Assembly (NCBI RefSeq): GCF_000308475.2
Contig: NZ_BAFT02000001.1
Coordinates: forward strand, 1-64,000
Length of the DNA stretch: 64,000 nucleotides
DNA from: Nocardia brasiliensis NBRC 14402
Lineage (GTDB): Bacteria > Actinomycetota > Actinomycetes > Mycobacteriales > Mycobacteriaceae
Reading direction: 5' to 3'
Shown here: in pieces, positions 10,705-20,279 of the stretch
Position numbering within the stretch: position 1 is the first letter of the stretch
Layout of the letters: every line of letters begins with the position of its first letter
The notes under the pieces: model-generated
Told to the model about the DNA's origin: nothing
The model's input: only the letters and a program-made list of their open reading frames with translations
The model's database searches: none
Translations under genes and position numbers: made by a program

Positions 10705-11547
10705 CTACGCGAGACGAGTGATCTCTACAACGACCTCGAGATCCGTGGAGCCACCGCCGGAGAAGATGCCTTTCAGCGGCGGCACATCCGCGTAATCGCG
10801 GCCGACGCCGACCGAGATGTGCTGCTCGTTGATCGCGATGTTGTTGGTCGGGTCGTAGCCCCACCACATCCCGGTCCAGGCTTCGATCCAGGCGTGCGAC
10901 TGTCCCTCCACCGTCACGCCGATCTCGGCGGCCGGGTCGGGGTGCAGGTAGCCGGAGACGTAGCGACTGGGAATGCCCATGCTGCGCAACAGCACCAGGG
11001 TCAGGTGGGCGTAATCCTGGCAGACCCCTTGCCGATCGGCGAACGCCTGCACCGCGGACGTGTGCACGGACGTGGTGCCCGCGAGGTAGGTCATCTCTCG
11101 ATGCACCCATTCCGCCGCGCGCACAACGGCTTTCGCGGGCGGCAGCCCCTTGGCCAACTGGCGGGCGATGCCTGCCAGCTTGCGGTCGCCCGGCACGAAC
11201 ACGGTGGGTGCGAGCATTTCGTCGAAGCGGTCGGCGATGTGCCCGGCGCGCAGCTCGTCCCAGTCCAGCTCCTCGGCCGGTCCGGCGAACGGCTCGGTCT
11301 CCACCACCGAGGAGCCGGTGACCTCCAATTCGGTGTGCGGAGCGTGCAGGTCGAACGCGGTGACCGCGCTGCCCCAGTAGTCGGTGTAGCGATAGGAGCG
11401 GGTGGAGGGCACGGTTTCCACCCGGTTGAGGATCACGTTCTGCCTGCTGTCGGCGCGCGGCGTCAGCCTGGCTTCGTTGAACGAGCGCGTCACGGGCGCG
11501 TCGTAGACGTAACCGGTGGTGTGCACCACCCGAATTCGCCAGCTCAT
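10705..11547 (-). CDS. Transglutaminase-like cysteine peptidase
   Basis: This 280-residue protein has an N-terminal beta domain of the bacterial transglutaminase type (about 3-80) and a transglutaminase core with the full triad: C176 in GVCQDYAHL, H218 in SHAWIEAW and D232 in GYDPTNN. It is the last gene of a tight three-gene operon. Its ATG overlaps the alpha-E stop by four bases. The trio (ATP-grasp, alpha-E, transglutaminase) is conserved in many bacteria and corresponds, from memory, to mycobacterial Rv2409c-Rv2411c. A role in making or cutting an amide-linked peptide product is inferred from the pairing of ligase and peptidase; the substrate is unknown. Confidence 0.9.
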   Translation of the reverse strand: MSWRIRVVHTTGYVYDAPVTRSFNEARLTPRADSRQNVILNRVETVPSTRSYRYTDYWGSAVTAFDLHAPHTELEVTGSSVVETEPFAGPAEELDWDELRAGHIADRFDEMLAPTVFVPGDRKLAGIARQLAKGLPPAKAVVRAAEWVHREMTYLAGTTSVHTSAVQAFADRQGVCQDYAHLTLVLLRSMGIPSRYVSGYLHPDPAAEIGVTVEGQSHAWIEAWTGMWWGYDPTNNIAINEQHISVGVGRDYADVPPLKGIFSGGGSTDLEVVVEITRLA

Positions 11548-12515
11548 AGCTCCCCCTCGACCTGCATATTGTCGTCTCGACTGCTACGCAGATCGGTCCA
11601 CGCCACCCACGGGGCCGCATGGAAGTACTGCAATGCGATCGCTTCACTCACTTCCCGGCAGGTCTTCTGCAGCGACAGCAACCGGTTCTGCAAATCCTCC
11701 AAAAGCACACCGGGCGGCAGGAATTCGAGCTCGCTGCGCGCCCGGCCGAGTAGTCGCTGGGCTTCGTGCCGGGCGCCGACGCGGCTGCTCGGCCGCTGGT
11801 CCAGTTCTGCGAGGCAGGCTTCGGCCACCCGCACCGAATGGAACACCGAACGCGGGAAAAGCCGGTCCAGCAGGATGAATTCGGCCACGAGGTTGGCGTC
11901 CAGCGCACCGCGGTGCGTGCGCAGGTAGGTGTCGTGCGCGCCCGCCGAACGCAGGACGGTCACCCACGCGGGTGAGGAGGTGCGGTCGCCCGCGCGGGAA
12001 AGCAGCAGCCGCACAGTCATGTCCACCCGCTCGATGGAGCGGCCGAGCAGCAGGAACCGGTAGCCGTCATCGCGGCTGAGCGTGGAGTCCGACAGGCCGG
12101 CGAACATGGCGGCGCGGTCCTGCACGTAGTGGAAGAACTCGTGCGGCCCGAGACTGCGCGCCGCCTTCTCCGCGACGGCCAGCCCGATATAGGTGGCGTT
12201 CAGGCACTCCCACATCTCGCTGGAGGTGACTTCCCTTGCGCCCCTGGCATTCTCGCGGGCGTTGACAATCGAGTCGATGATCGAGCCGCCGTCGTGGCTG
12301 AACGCGACCAGGTCGGTGACCGACCAGACATCCAGGGTGCCGTCCGGCGGCTCGATGCCGAGCACCCGCAGCAGCACCCGTGACGTGCGGTCCGGGTCGA
12401 CGGTCGCGTCTTCGAGCAACTGGTGTACCGCGACGTCGAGGATGCGCGCGGTGTCGTCGGCGCGCTCGACGTAACGTCCGATCCAGTACAGGGATTCCGC
12501 GTTGCGTGCCAGCAT
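11544..12515 (-). CDS. Alpha-E domain protein
   Basis: This 323-residue mostly helical protein opens with the family signature MLARNAESLYWIGRYVERAD. The ATG at 12515 shares one base with the stop of the upstream ATP-grasp gene (TGATG), which fixes the start and implies translational coupling. Alpha-E proteins have no assigned catalytic motif. They always occur with circularly permuted ATP-grasp enzymes and transglutaminases, so a scaffold or accessory role in that ligase system is likely. No truncation is seen. Confidence 0.9.
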   Translation of the reverse strand: MLARNAESLYWIGRYVERADDTARILDVAVHQLLEDATVDPDRTSRVLLRVLGIEPPDGTLDVWSVTDLVAFSHDGGSIIDSIVNARENARGAREVTSSEMWECLNATYIGLAVAEKAARSLGPHEFFHYVQDRAAMFAGLSDSTLSRDDGYRFLLLGRSIERVDMTVRLLLSRAGDRTSSPAWVTVLRSAGAHDTYLRTHRGALDANLVAEFILLDRLFPRSVFHSVRVAEACLAELDQRPSSRVGARHEAQRLLGRARSELEFLPPGVLLEDLQNRLLSLQKTCREVSEAIALQYFHAAPWVAWTDLRSSRDDNMQVEGEL

Positions 12516-14227
12516 CAGGGGCTCACCGTCCGGTGCCGCTGCCCCTGCCGCGATTGCCGCTGTTCCTGTTGTTGTTGCTGCTGTTGCTGATTCGCCTGCG
12601 CGGCGGTCAGGTCGCGGCCCACTTCGCGCGAATCCGATTGCGGCGGATCGCTGACCAGTTCCGCGCCCGCGAGTTCCCGATCGGCCAGGGAGTCCCGCCC
12701 GGACAGCACCCAGGTGTCCTTGCTGCCGCCGCCCTGGCTCGAATTGACCACCAGCGAGCCATCGGGCAGCGCCACCCGGGTGAGCCCGCCGGGCAATACC
12801 CACACCTCGTCGCCGTCGTTGACCGCGAAGGGACGCAGATCCACGTGCCGCGGCACCAGCTCGTTGCCGATCTTGGTCGGCACGGTGGACAACTGCACCA
12901 CCGGCTGCGCCACCCAGCCGCGCGGGTCCGCCTTGATCCGTCGGCGCGAGGCCTCCAGTTCCCGCTGAGTGGCGTCGGGCCCGATCACGATGCCGTAGCC
13001 GCCCGAGCCCTCGACCGGCTTGACCACCAGCTCCGCGATCCGGTCGAGCACCTCGTCGCGCTCGTCGTCGAGCCAGCAGCGGTAGGTGTCGACGTTGGGC
13101 AGCACCGGTTTCTCGTTGAGGTAGTACTCGATGATCGTCGGCACGTAGGCGTAGATCAGTTTGTCGTCGCCGACCCCGTTGCCCACCGCACTGGAGATGA
13201 CGACATTGCCCGCCCGCGCGGCGTTGAGCAGTCCCGCGACGCCGAGCACCGAATCCGGCCGGAAGTGCATCGGATCGAGAAAGGTGTCGTCGATCCGCCG
13301 GTAGATCACGTCGACCTGCCGCTCCCCGGCCGTGGTGCGCATGTAGACGACGTTGTCGCGGCAGAACAGGTCGCGGCCCTCGACCAGTTCCACGCCCATC
13401 TGCCGGGCCAGCAGCGAGTGCTCGAAGTACGCCGAGTTGTAGACCCCGGGAGTCAGCACGACCACCGTCGGATCGGCTTCGTTCGGTGCGGCCGAGGCAC
13501 GCAGCGCCGCCAGCAGATGCCCGGGATAGTCGCCGACCGCGCGCACCCGATGCGAGGAGAACAGATCCGGAAAGACCCGCGCCATGGTGCGCCGGTTCTC
13601 CATGACGTACGAAACCCCGGACGGCGAACGCAGATTGTCTTCCAGCACCCGGAAATCGCCGCGCTCGTCACGGATGAGGTCGATGCCCGCCACGTGGATG
13701 CGCACCCCGTTCGGCGGGATCAGGCCGGCCGCTTCGCGATGGAAGTGCTGGCACGAGGTGACGAGTCGTTTCGGGATCACCTCGTCGCGCAGGATGTTCT
13801 GTTCGCCGTAGACGTCGGCGAGAAACAGTTCGAGGGCGACGACCCGCTGTTTGATGCCGCGCTCGAGCTTCGCCCACTCCGCCGCCGCGATCACGCGCGG
13901 CACCAGATCCAGCGGGAACGGCCGTTCCTGGCCGGACAGCGAGAAGGTGATGCCCTGGTCGATGAAGGCCCGGTCCAGGGCGGCCGAGCGGGCCGCCAGA
14001 TCGGACACATCGATCGGGTCGAGGGCGGCGAACAGCCCTCGATAGGGCTGGCGGACGCGACCGGAGCCGTCGAACATCTCGTCGAACGCGGCGGCGTACC
14101 GGCCGGGGCGATAACCCTCGAATAACCCGGCGGAGGCGACCTTGCCGTTTCCGGCAGCCCGCCCGTTCGTACCGACCGGTTCGGACGCGGCGAGTCGCGC
14201 CGAACGTGGCGGAGAGGCGGGAGTCAT
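12515..14227 (-). CDS. Circularly permuted type-2 ATP-grasp protein
   Basis: This 570-residue protein is the first gene of the operon. It has the family landmarks FDEMFDGSGRVRQPYRGL, FPLDLVPRVIAAAEW, LEDNLRSPSGVSYV and KPVEGSGGYGIVIGPDAT, the last being the nucleotide-binding region. It is predicted to use ATP to join a carboxylate to an amine (peptide-like ligase). The final 30 residues are an unusual tail with eight consecutive Gln followed by more Gln/Arg, encoded by mixed CAG/CAA codons. The tail seems disposable. A hydrophilic Gly/Ala/Asn-rich extension of about 30 residues precedes the domain. Confidence 0.9.
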   Translation of the reverse strand: MTPASPPRSARLAASEPVGTNGRAAGNGKVASAGLFEGYRPGRYAAAFDEMFDGSGRVRQPYRGLFAALDPIDVSDLAARSAALDRAFIDQGITFSLSGQERPFPLDLVPRVIAAAEWAKLERGIKQRVVALELFLADVYGEQNILRDEVIPKRLVTSCQHFHREAAGLIPPNGVRIHVAGIDLIRDERGDFRVLEDNLRSPSGVSYVMENRRTMARVFPDLFSSHRVRAVGDYPGHLLAALRASAAPNEADPTVVVLTPGVYNSAYFEHSLLARQMGVELVEGRDLFCRDNVVYMRTTAGERQVDVIYRRIDDTFLDPMHFRPDSVLGVAGLLNAARAGNVVISSAVGNGVGDDKLIYAYVPTIIEYYLNEKPVLPNVDTYRCWLDDERDEVLDRIAELVVKPVEGSGGYGIVIGPDATQRELEASRRRIKADPRGWVAQPVVQLSTVPTKIGNELVPRHVDLRPFAVNDGDEVWVLPGGLTRVALPDGSLVVNSSQGGGSKDTWVLSGRDSLADRELAGAELVSDPPQSDSREVGRDLTAAQANQQQQQQQQEQRQSRQGQRHRTVSP

Positions 14228-14494
14228 GCAAAAATCGTGCTACACGCAGCGGCAATGCTGTGTGAGACACAGGTAAATTTCTTGCATCACTCGTGACCTT
14301 CCGGTCATTCGGCACCTTTCCACATGCGACCGGTCGGTACGTTTCACCGGGGCGACCGGTGCCGATTTCGTGCGCCGGACGGCGGCTGGTACCCTCGACC
14401 TTCGGCGTTGCGTTACCCGTTTACCCAGGGTGCGACGCACGCGTAGGAACTTTCCCAGCACATCACTCAGCGACAGGAACACGAGGAAACAGGC

Positions 14495-14755
14495 GTGGCC
14501 AACATCAAGTCCCAGTTGAAGCGGATCCGTACCAACGAGGAAGCGCGCAAGCGCAACCAGTCGGTCAAGTCGGCGCTGCGCACCGCGATCCGCAGCTTCC
14601 GGGAGGCCGCTGCGGCCGGCGACAAAGAAAAGGCCGCCGCGCAGCTCCAGTTCGCGAGCCGCAAGCTCGACAAGGCCGCCTCGAAGGGCGTCATCCACGC
14701 CAACCAGGCCGCCAACAAGAAGTCGGCGCTCGCGCTCGCGCTGAACAAGCTCTGA
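14495..14755 (+). CDS. rpsT: 30S ribosomal protein S20
   Basis: This 86-residue, very basic helical protein binds 16S rRNA in the small subunit. The start [20 protein letters not shown] and the later [17 protein letters not shown] are classic S20. Length and position (between the ATP-grasp operon and holA) are as in mycobacteria. A strong intrinsic terminator follows at 14796-14827, so it is probably monocistronic. Confidence 0.97.
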   Translation: MANIKSQLKRIRTNEEARKRNQSVKSALRTAIRSFREAAAAGDKEKAAAQLQFASRKLDKAASKGVIHANQAANKKSALALALNKL

Positions 14756-14795
14756 TCCACCGGTACCGATTCGGGTACCGCACATACTGACGCAG

Positions 14796-14827
14796 CCGCC
14801 GTGGCCTGGATGACCACGGCGGTTTTT
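14796..14827 (+). terminator. Intrinsic terminator of rpsT
   Basis: CCGCCGTGG and CCACGGCGG form a perfect 9-bp stem around a 9-base loop, followed directly by TTTTT. It is one of the few textbook rho-independent terminators in this window. Confidence 0.85.
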
Positions 14828-14924
14828 GTCGTGCCCGCGGCAGGGCCGGTCGCGCGAACTGTTCATCTGCGGGGATTTCGGATCGGCCCACAGCTTGTCA
14901 GTGGTTCCAGCTACCATTCGGCGC

Positions 14925-15176
14925 ATGGTTACCGTGTACGCCAATCAGACCGTGGTCCGTGCCGAGGATCTGCCGGATGTGATCCGGGCAGCCGAGGTGC
15001 TCGGCTTCGGGGTGAAGATCGAGAACGTGATGGTGCCCATCGACGATGAGGGCAACTACTCGCTGGAGTGGGTCGTCACCAGGGACGAGGAAGTACCGGC
15101 CTACGAGGAGTGGGACGGCCGCTACGACGACGAGGTGGACGAGGGCGAGGAGCTAGTGCTCAGCTCGGTCGAATGA
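14925..15176 (+). CDS. Small acidic hypothetical protein
   Basis: This encodes 83 residues from the ATG at 14925: MVTVYANQTVVRAEDLPDVI, then GFGVKIENVMVPIDDEG, then a strongly acidic C-terminus (YDDEVDEGEE). The codon pattern is regular. There is no good ribosome site, and GCATGG starts abruptly, so a leaderless message is possible. The last 24 bases overlap the convergent XRE regulator gene. I do not recognise the family. Confidence 0.65.
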   Translation: MVTVYANQTVVRAEDLPDVIRAAEVLGFGVKIENVMVPIDDEGNYSLEWVVTRDEEVPAYEEWDGRYDDEVDEGEELVLSSVE

Positions 15177-16028
15177 CCCCGGTGCCGGTGCTGGATCGGC
15201 CGCCAGCCGATCCAGCGCCGCCTGGGAATCCTCGTCCGCCGCGCGATAGATGACGATGCGCTGGTCCGGATCCTGTACCGGCATCAACACCTCGAAATTG
15301 ACCACCAACCGACCGACGATCGGGTGCCGCAGCGGTTTGGCGCCGCGGCCCTGCACCCGGACGTCGTGCCTGGCCCACGCGGCCTCGAACTCACTACTGT
15401 GCGCGATGAACTCCCCGATCAGGTCGCCGAGCGCCTGGTCGTCGGGATGGGCCGCCCAGGCCGCCCGCAGATCCGCGATCCCCTCCCGGATGATCCGCTC
15501 CCGCTCCACGTAGAAGTCCCGCATGCTCGGCTCCATCAGGCACAGCCACATGGTGTTGCGATGCCGGGCGGGCAACGTGTCGAAGTCGATGATCAGCCGC
15601 GCCATCTCCGGATTCCAGGCCAGGATGTCGTAGCGATGGTTGATCAGCATCGCGGGCAGCGGCGACAGATCCGCCACCAGCATGGCCAGCGCCGGTGCGG
15701 GCACCATGCTCGGCTTGCCCGCGTTCGGCTGCCGCTGCTGCGCCAGATCGAACAGGTAGGCGCGCTCGTCGGCGTTCAGCCGCAGCGCCTGCGCGAGGGC
15801 CTCCAGCACCTCCGGCGAGGGACGCAGGCCACGGGCCTGCTCCAGCCGGACGATGTAGTCGGTGCTCACCCCCGCCAGCTCCGCGACCTCCTCCCGGCGC
15901 AGCCCGGGCGTGCGCCGGGCCTGCTTGCGCTGCGGCAGGCCGAGGTCGCCCGGGGCGAGTCGCTCACGCCGGTCCCGCAGGAAGGCGGCCAGCTCATGGG
16001 TTCGATCCGCGTTCACCGTTCCAGTCAT
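15153..16028 (-). CDS. XRE-family regulator with MmyB-like ligand-binding domain
   Basis: This 291-residue regulator has an N-terminal Cro/C1 helix-turn-helix (about 10-85; RRTPGLRREEVAELAGVS, then TDYIVRLEQ) and a C-terminal PAS-like domain of the MmyB type (about 110-270) thought to bind fatty-acid-like ligands. It is divergent from an aldo/keto reductase, an arrangement in which the regulator usually controls its neighbour. The sequence AGTACGG occurs twice in the 123-base gap, near 16040 and 16120, and could be part of the binding sites. Confidence 0.85.
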   Translation of the reverse strand: MTGTVNADRTHELAAFLRDRRERLAPGDLGLPQRKQARRTPGLRREEVAELAGVSTDYIVRLEQARGLRPSPEVLEALAQALRLNADERAYLFDLAQQRQPNAGKPSMVPAPALAMLVADLSPLPAMLINHRYDILAWNPEMARLIIDFDTLPARHRNTMWLCLMEPSMRDFYVERERIIREGIADLRAAWAAHPDDQALGDLIGEFIAHSSEFEAAWARHDVRVQGRGAKPLRHPIVGRLVVNFEVLMPVQDPDQRIVIYRAADEDSQAALDRLAADPAPAPGSFDRAEH

Positions 16029-16151
16029 CGTCCTTGATAGTACGGCTGAGTAGGACTGGCCTTCCCAGGAAAAACCTTCCCTTACCGTTGCCGTTGCACC
16101 GTTCCAGACTGGCTTTCATCAGTACGGAAGCACCGACAAAAGGAGCTGGCC

Positions 16152-17222
16152 ATGTCCGGAGCACTCACCCTCGATACCTATCGGCTGCTCGGCCGTTCGG
16201 GCCTCCGGGTGTCTCCGCTGTCGCTGGGCACGATGACCTTCGGCGCCGATTGGGGTTGGGGCGCCGACCAGGACGAGGCACGCAAGATCTTCGACACCTA
16301 TGTCGACCGCGGGGGAAACTTCATCGATACCGCGAGCATGTACACCAACGGCACCTCCGAGCAACTTCTCGGCGAATTCACCGCGAACAACCGTGAAAGC
16401 CTGGTGCTGGCAACGAAATACACCATGCTGCGGCGGCCGGGCGACCCCAATTCCGGAGGGAACCATCGCAAGAGCATGTTCGCCTCGGTCGAAGCGAGCC
16501 TGCGCAAGCTGAACACCGACTACATCGATCTGCTCTACTTGCACGCCTGGGATTTCCACACGCCGGTCGACGAAATCCTGCGCGGCATGGACGATCTCGT
16601 GCGCGCGGGCAAGGTGCTCTACGTCGGCATCTCGGATGCGCCCGCCTGGCAGGTGGCACGCATGCAGACGATCGCCGACCTGCGCGGCTGGTCGCCGCTC
16701 ATCGCCCTGCAGATCGAATACAACCTGGCCGAGCGGACCGTCGAACGCGATCTGATCCCGATGGCGCGGGAGCTGGGGCTCGGCGTGATCCCCTGGTCGC
16801 CGCTCGCCAGCGGCGTGCTCACCGGTAAGTACAGCCGCGACGACCTCGCGCACAACGCCGAAAGCTCACCGGAGGGCAGCCGCAAAAACGTTGCGGCCGC
16901 GCAGGGTTCGCTCACCGAACGGACACTCGACATCGCCGACGTGGTCAAGGACGTGGCCGGTGAGCTCGGCAGGTCGCCCGCGCAGGTCGCCTTGGCGTGG
17001 ACGCTGCGCAACCCGGGCGTGACCGCGCCGATCATCGGCGCGCGGACCGCCGCCCAACTGCAGGACAACCTCGGCGCGCTCGACGTCGAATTCGAGGCCG
17101 GACAGCTGGCCCGCCTGGAGCAGGTCAGTGCGATCGAACTCGGCTTCCCGCACGACATGCTGGCCCGGCCGATGACTCGGAATGTGGTGTCCGGCGATCT
17201 GAAAATTCAGGCCCGCATCTGA
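16152..17222 (+). CDS. Aldo/keto reductase
   Basis: This 356-residue NADPH-dependent oxidoreductase has a TIM-barrel fold. The catalytic tetrad is visible: D59 in FIDTASMY, Y64, K89 in VLATKY and H131 in LYLHAWD. The NADP-binding C-terminal part includes PIIGARTAAQLQDNL. An ideal AAAAGGAG ribosome site lies about six bases before the ATG. The divergent XRE/MmyB gene is the likely regulator. The substrate cannot be told from sequence; the family reduces aldehydes, ketones and quinones. Confidence 0.9.
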   Translation: MSGALTLDTYRLLGRSGLRVSPLSLGTMTFGADWGWGADQDEARKIFDTYVDRGGNFIDTASMYTNGTSEQLLGEFTANNRESLVLATKYTMLRRPGDPNSGGNHRKSMFASVEASLRKLNTDYIDLLYLHAWDFHTPVDEILRGMDDLVRAGKVLYVGISDAPAWQVARMQTIADLRGWSPLIALQIEYNLAERTVERDLIPMARELGLGVIPWSPLASGVLTGKYSRDDLAHNAESSPEGSRKNVAAAQGSLTERTLDIADVVKDVAGELGRSPAQVALAWTLRNPGVTAPIIGARTAAQLQDNLGALDVEFEAGQLARLEQVSAIELGFPHDMLARPMTRNVVSGDLKIQARI

Positions 17223-17243
17223 GCAGAGCTGTTGGGACGCGGC

Positions 17244-18527
17244 TCAGTTCACGCACGGGATGGTGTCACCGGCGATCGCGGCCTGCACCGGCTTTCCGAC
17301 ATCCGGTGCGGGATCGGCGGTCTCGGCGGCAGTCGCGCTCTCGAGCGGGGGTGCCGATTTGAACAGAGCAGTAGCGGGGTCCGGTTCGCCGAAGGCGGTC
17401 CGGACCTCGCGGCGGATGGCGGCCGGGTCGACGATGTTGACGTCCTGGCCGTTGATGGAGTCGTAGCGCAGGACGGGGAGGGTGCGGAACTCGACGGCCG
17501 GGCTGCCCGCGGTGCCGAGGGTGCGCAGGAAGTCGGTGACGTTCCAGCCGTCGGACAGGACGATGTCGCGATGCGCGACGTCCATCAGCGCGTTCAGTTT
17601 GCGCACGTCGGTGAACGTGCCCGAGCGGCGCAGATCGAGCGCCACCGAGGTGAGGAACGCCTGCTGGCGGTGGGTGCGGTCGAGATCACCGTTCTCCAGA
17701 CCGTGCCGCTGACGCACGAAGGCGAGCGACTGCGCCGGATCGAGCCGCTGATGCCCAGCCGGGAAATCCGCCCCTGAATACTCGAGGTCCCGCACCGGTT
17801 GATTCAGGCACACCTCGACGCCGTCGAGGGTTTCGGCGAGATCGTAGAAGCCGGCGAGGGTCACCTCGGCGAACCGATCGATCGGCACGCCGGTCAGGTC
17901 GCGCACCGCCTGCACGATCGACGCCCGGCCCGCCTCCCGGCCCGCCTGCTCCAAGGTCTTCTGATCGGTCCTCCCTTGGTTGATCAATTCGTCCTGTACC
18001 GCGGCCTTCTTCAAGCCGTACGCTTCCTTGATCTTGGCCTTGGTGTAGCCCGGAATGCCGGACACCGAGACGTAGTCGTCGCGCGGAATCGAGACCGCCA
18101 CAATCTTTTTCAGGTCCGCCGGGATATGCACCAGGATCAGCGTGTTGGCGTTGTAGCCGCCTTCTCCACCGTCGCCCGCGTGCAGTCGATCGAGGATCTC
18201 CTTCGGCAAGTCGTTGCCATCTTGGTCTTTCCGGGTATCCAAGCCGATCAGCAGAACATTCATGTCCCCGGCGAGCGAATGCGGCGCGTCCACGCCCAGC
18301 GCCGCCGATCGGGTGAATCCTCGATCGAACCTGGCTTCCGTCGCCCACCCGACCGCGGTCCCCGCAAGCATCGCCGTCGACAACCCACCGATGACGACCT
18401 TCACCACGATCCGCCCGACCCGGCGAGCCGGTCGCTCATGCGCATTCCGAATCGACCGTCGAGAGTGCCGTGCACGAGCCCGCCGGGATTCGTCGACCGG
18501 AAGGACCGGTGCCGAGTGTTCATCCAT
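17244..18527 (-). CDS. LytR-CpsA-Psr (LCP) family cell-wall ligase
   Basis: This 427-residue membrane-anchored enzyme has a basic cytoplasmic N-terminus (1-37), one membrane helix (about 38-62) and an extracellular LCP domain. Conserved elements are MNVLLIGLDTRK, the Asn/Thr-rich NANTLILVHIP, SIPRDDYV and FVRQRHGLENGDLDRT. LCP enzymes move polymers from lipid-linked carriers to peptidoglycan; in mycolata they attach arabinogalactan. After the domain comes an Ala/Pro-rich tail with a Cys near the end (IPCVN). It stands alone, with no obvious operon. Confidence 0.88.
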   Translation of the reverse strand: MDEHSAPVLPVDESRRARARHSRRSIRNAHERPARRVGRIVVKVVIGGLSTAMLAGTAVGWATEARFDRGFTRSAALGVDAPHSLAGDMNVLLIGLDTRKDQDGNDLPKEILDRLHAGDGGEGGYNANTLILVHIPADLKKIVAVSIPRDDYVSVSGIPGYTKAKIKEAYGLKKAAVQDELINQGRTDQKTLEQAGREAGRASIVQAVRDLTGVPIDRFAEVTLAGFYDLAETLDGVEVCLNQPVRDLEYSGADFPAGHQRLDPAQSLAFVRQRHGLENGDLDRTHRQQAFLTSVALDLRRSGTFTDVRKLNALMDVAHRDIVLSDGWNVTDFLRTLGTAGSPAVEFRTLPVLRYDSINGQDVNIVDPAAIRREVRTAFGEPDPATALFKSAPPLESATAAETADPAPDVGKPVQAAIAGDTIPCVN

Positions 18528-18862
18528 AACCTTGTCAAGTCTGACACGAAATGAGTAACTAGTAATTTGCTATTTGGGTGAACGTGCTGGTCGACGCCGT
18601 GCGAGCGGGCCTCCGGCAGGGCAAATTCAGCACTTCCAGCTGTGGTGCGAAGTCGGGACAAAACGCTCGTTACGGCCCAGTTCGCCGTCACAGATGACTA
18701 CGGATCGAAGCGGCGGCGCGGCGCGAACCCGGACTTGAACACGGCGTTCCGACAACCACCTGGTGTGGTGCAGCACACATTTAGCATCCAATTTTGGTAT
18801 GCGCCAGGCGCTGGGGGAACCTCCAGTGTCCGCAGCCGAGCGTCTGTTTCCGGTGATCGTCC
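18528..18862. other. Intergenic region upstream of the LCP gene
   Basis: No supported gene. It holds the LCP promoter side and, toward 18760-18862, out-of-frame remnants of what may be the signal-peptide part of the broken secreted-protein gene downstream. Confidence 0.35.
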
Positions 18863-19283
18863 TTGACCACAGCAGCCCTCACCGGGACCGCGGACGCGGA
18901 CGACTCGGTCTTTTTCACCTCCCCCAGCGGCAATATCTCCTGCGCGATCTTCGGGAAAGAGTTCAACGGCGGCGCCGGGTACGTCCGCTGCGAAATACAG
19001 AAATACGACTACATGGCGCCGGAGCGGCCGGCTCGGTGCTATTTTCCGGACGGCACGCCGACTTCGCATTACTACGGCAAAGTCTTCCATCTCAGGGCGG
19101 CCGAGGGCGCGGGTTTTCGACTGTGGCGACGGTGGCACCATCGGCTGGAGCGGTGCCGTGTTGGCGTACGGTTCCTCGGTCACCTACGACGGGTTCACCT
19201 GCACCAACGCGGTCGACGGCATCCGATGCAGTTTGGGGAACAAGTCGTTCCGGGTCTCTCAGTTCTCCTACGAGTTCAGCTGA
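18863..19283 (+). pseudogene. Frameshifted secreted DUF6636-like protein
   Basis: Two halves of one protein lie in different frames. The first reads FFTSPSGNISCAIFG and YVRCEIQKYDYMAPERPARC, the usual N-terminal pattern of this small exported Cys-paired family. The second, from about 19110, reads DCGDGGTIGWSG, then VLAYGSSVTYDGFTCTN and IRCSLGNKSFRVSQF, and ends at TGA 19281-19283. The switch lies near 19080-19100. The first frame is also closed upstream by a TGA at 18854, so the start and signal peptide are displaced as well. At least two disruptions make this a probable pseudogene. The family name is tentative. Confidence 0.6.
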
Positions 19284-19310
19284 GCGGCAGGGTATTCCAG
19301 CGCCCCCGGC

Positions 19311-20279
19311 TCAGTTTGCGGACTGTAGGTCGAGGATGCGGGTGAGGGCGTGCTCCAGGGCGTAGCTCGCGTCGGCGGCGCCGCCTTTGACGTCGGCGTT
19401 CAGTGTCGCGACGACCTGGAGGGCGGAGCCGATGGTGGCGGGGGTCCAGTTGCGGGCTTGCGCCTGCGCCTTTTTGACCTTCCACGGCGGCATGCCCAGC
19501 TGCTGCGCCAGTTTGAATGGATCGCCGCGGCCCGCGGAGCCGACGCGGGCGATGGTGTGCACCGAATCGGCGAGGGCGTCGGCGAGCAGCACGTGCGGCA
19601 CGCCGCGATCGTTCGCCCAGCGCAACGCCTCCATCGCACCGGAACGGTCACCGGCGACGGCGAGTTCTGCCACGTCGAACCCGGAGACCTCGGCCTTGCC
19701 CGAGTAGTACTGCCGGACGGCGGCGACATCGATCTTGCCGCCGGTGTCGGCGACGAGCTGCGAACAGGCCGCCGCGAGCTCGCGCAGATCGGAGCCGATG
19801 GACTCCAACATCGCCTGCACCACGTCACCGGCGACGCGCACGCCCGCGTTGCGAAACTCGCCGCGGACGAACTCCACCCGCTCGGCGGACTTGGTCAGTT
19901 TGGCGCAATCGTGCTGGACTGCACCAGCTTTCTGCAGCGCGGGGACCAAAGCTTTCGCGCGGCCACCACCCGAGTGCAGCACGACGAGCACCACGCCGGG
20001 CGGCGGGTCGCCCGCGGCTTCGGTGATCACGGTGACGGCTTCCTTGCCCGCCTCGGCCGCCGACTCCAAGATGATGACCCGGTCCTCGGCGAACAGTGAC
20101 GGACTCAGCAGCTCAGCCAGTTCCGCGGTACTCGCGTCGCCCGCCCGCATGCGGTCGACCGGCACGGCGTCGGGGTCCGGCGCGGTCTCGCGCACCTGCG
20201 CGGTGACCGCGCCGATCGCTCGTTCGACCAACAGTTCTTCATCGCCGAGCACCAGATGCAACGGTGCGGGCGCGCTCAT
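19311..20279 (-). CDS. holA: DNA polymerase III delta subunit
   Basis: This 322-residue clamp-loader subunit opens the sliding clamp for the replicative polymerase. The start [20 protein letters not shown] is the typical HolA opening. Other features are the AAA+-like fold without an active Walker [16 protein letters not shown] in the middle, and the C-terminal helical region ([15 protein letters not shown]). Length and location between rpsT and comEC fit the mycobacterial order. comEC ends with a hairpin 300 bases upstream, so holA probably has its own promoter. Confidence 0.92.
   Translation of the reverse strand: MSAPAPLHLVLGDEELLVERAIGAVTAQVRETAPDPDAVPVDRMRAGDASTAELAELLSPSLFAEDRVIILESAAEAGKEAVTVITEAAGDPPPGVVLVVLHSGGGRAKALVPALQKAGAVQHDCAKLTKSAERVEFVRGEFRNAGVRVAGDVVQAMLESIGSDLRELAAACSQLVADTGGKIDVAAVRQYYSGKAEVSGFDVAELAVAGDRSGAMEALRWANDRGVPHVLLADALADSVHTIARVGSAGRGDPFKLAQQLGMPPWKVKKAQAQARNWTPATIGSALQVVATLNADVKGGAADASYALEHALTRILDLQSAN

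Noticed and set aside
13851..14125. Plus-strand frames opposite the ATP-grasp operon
   Set aside because: Composition typical of antisense high-GC shadows; the minus-strand genes have full motifs and coupled starts.
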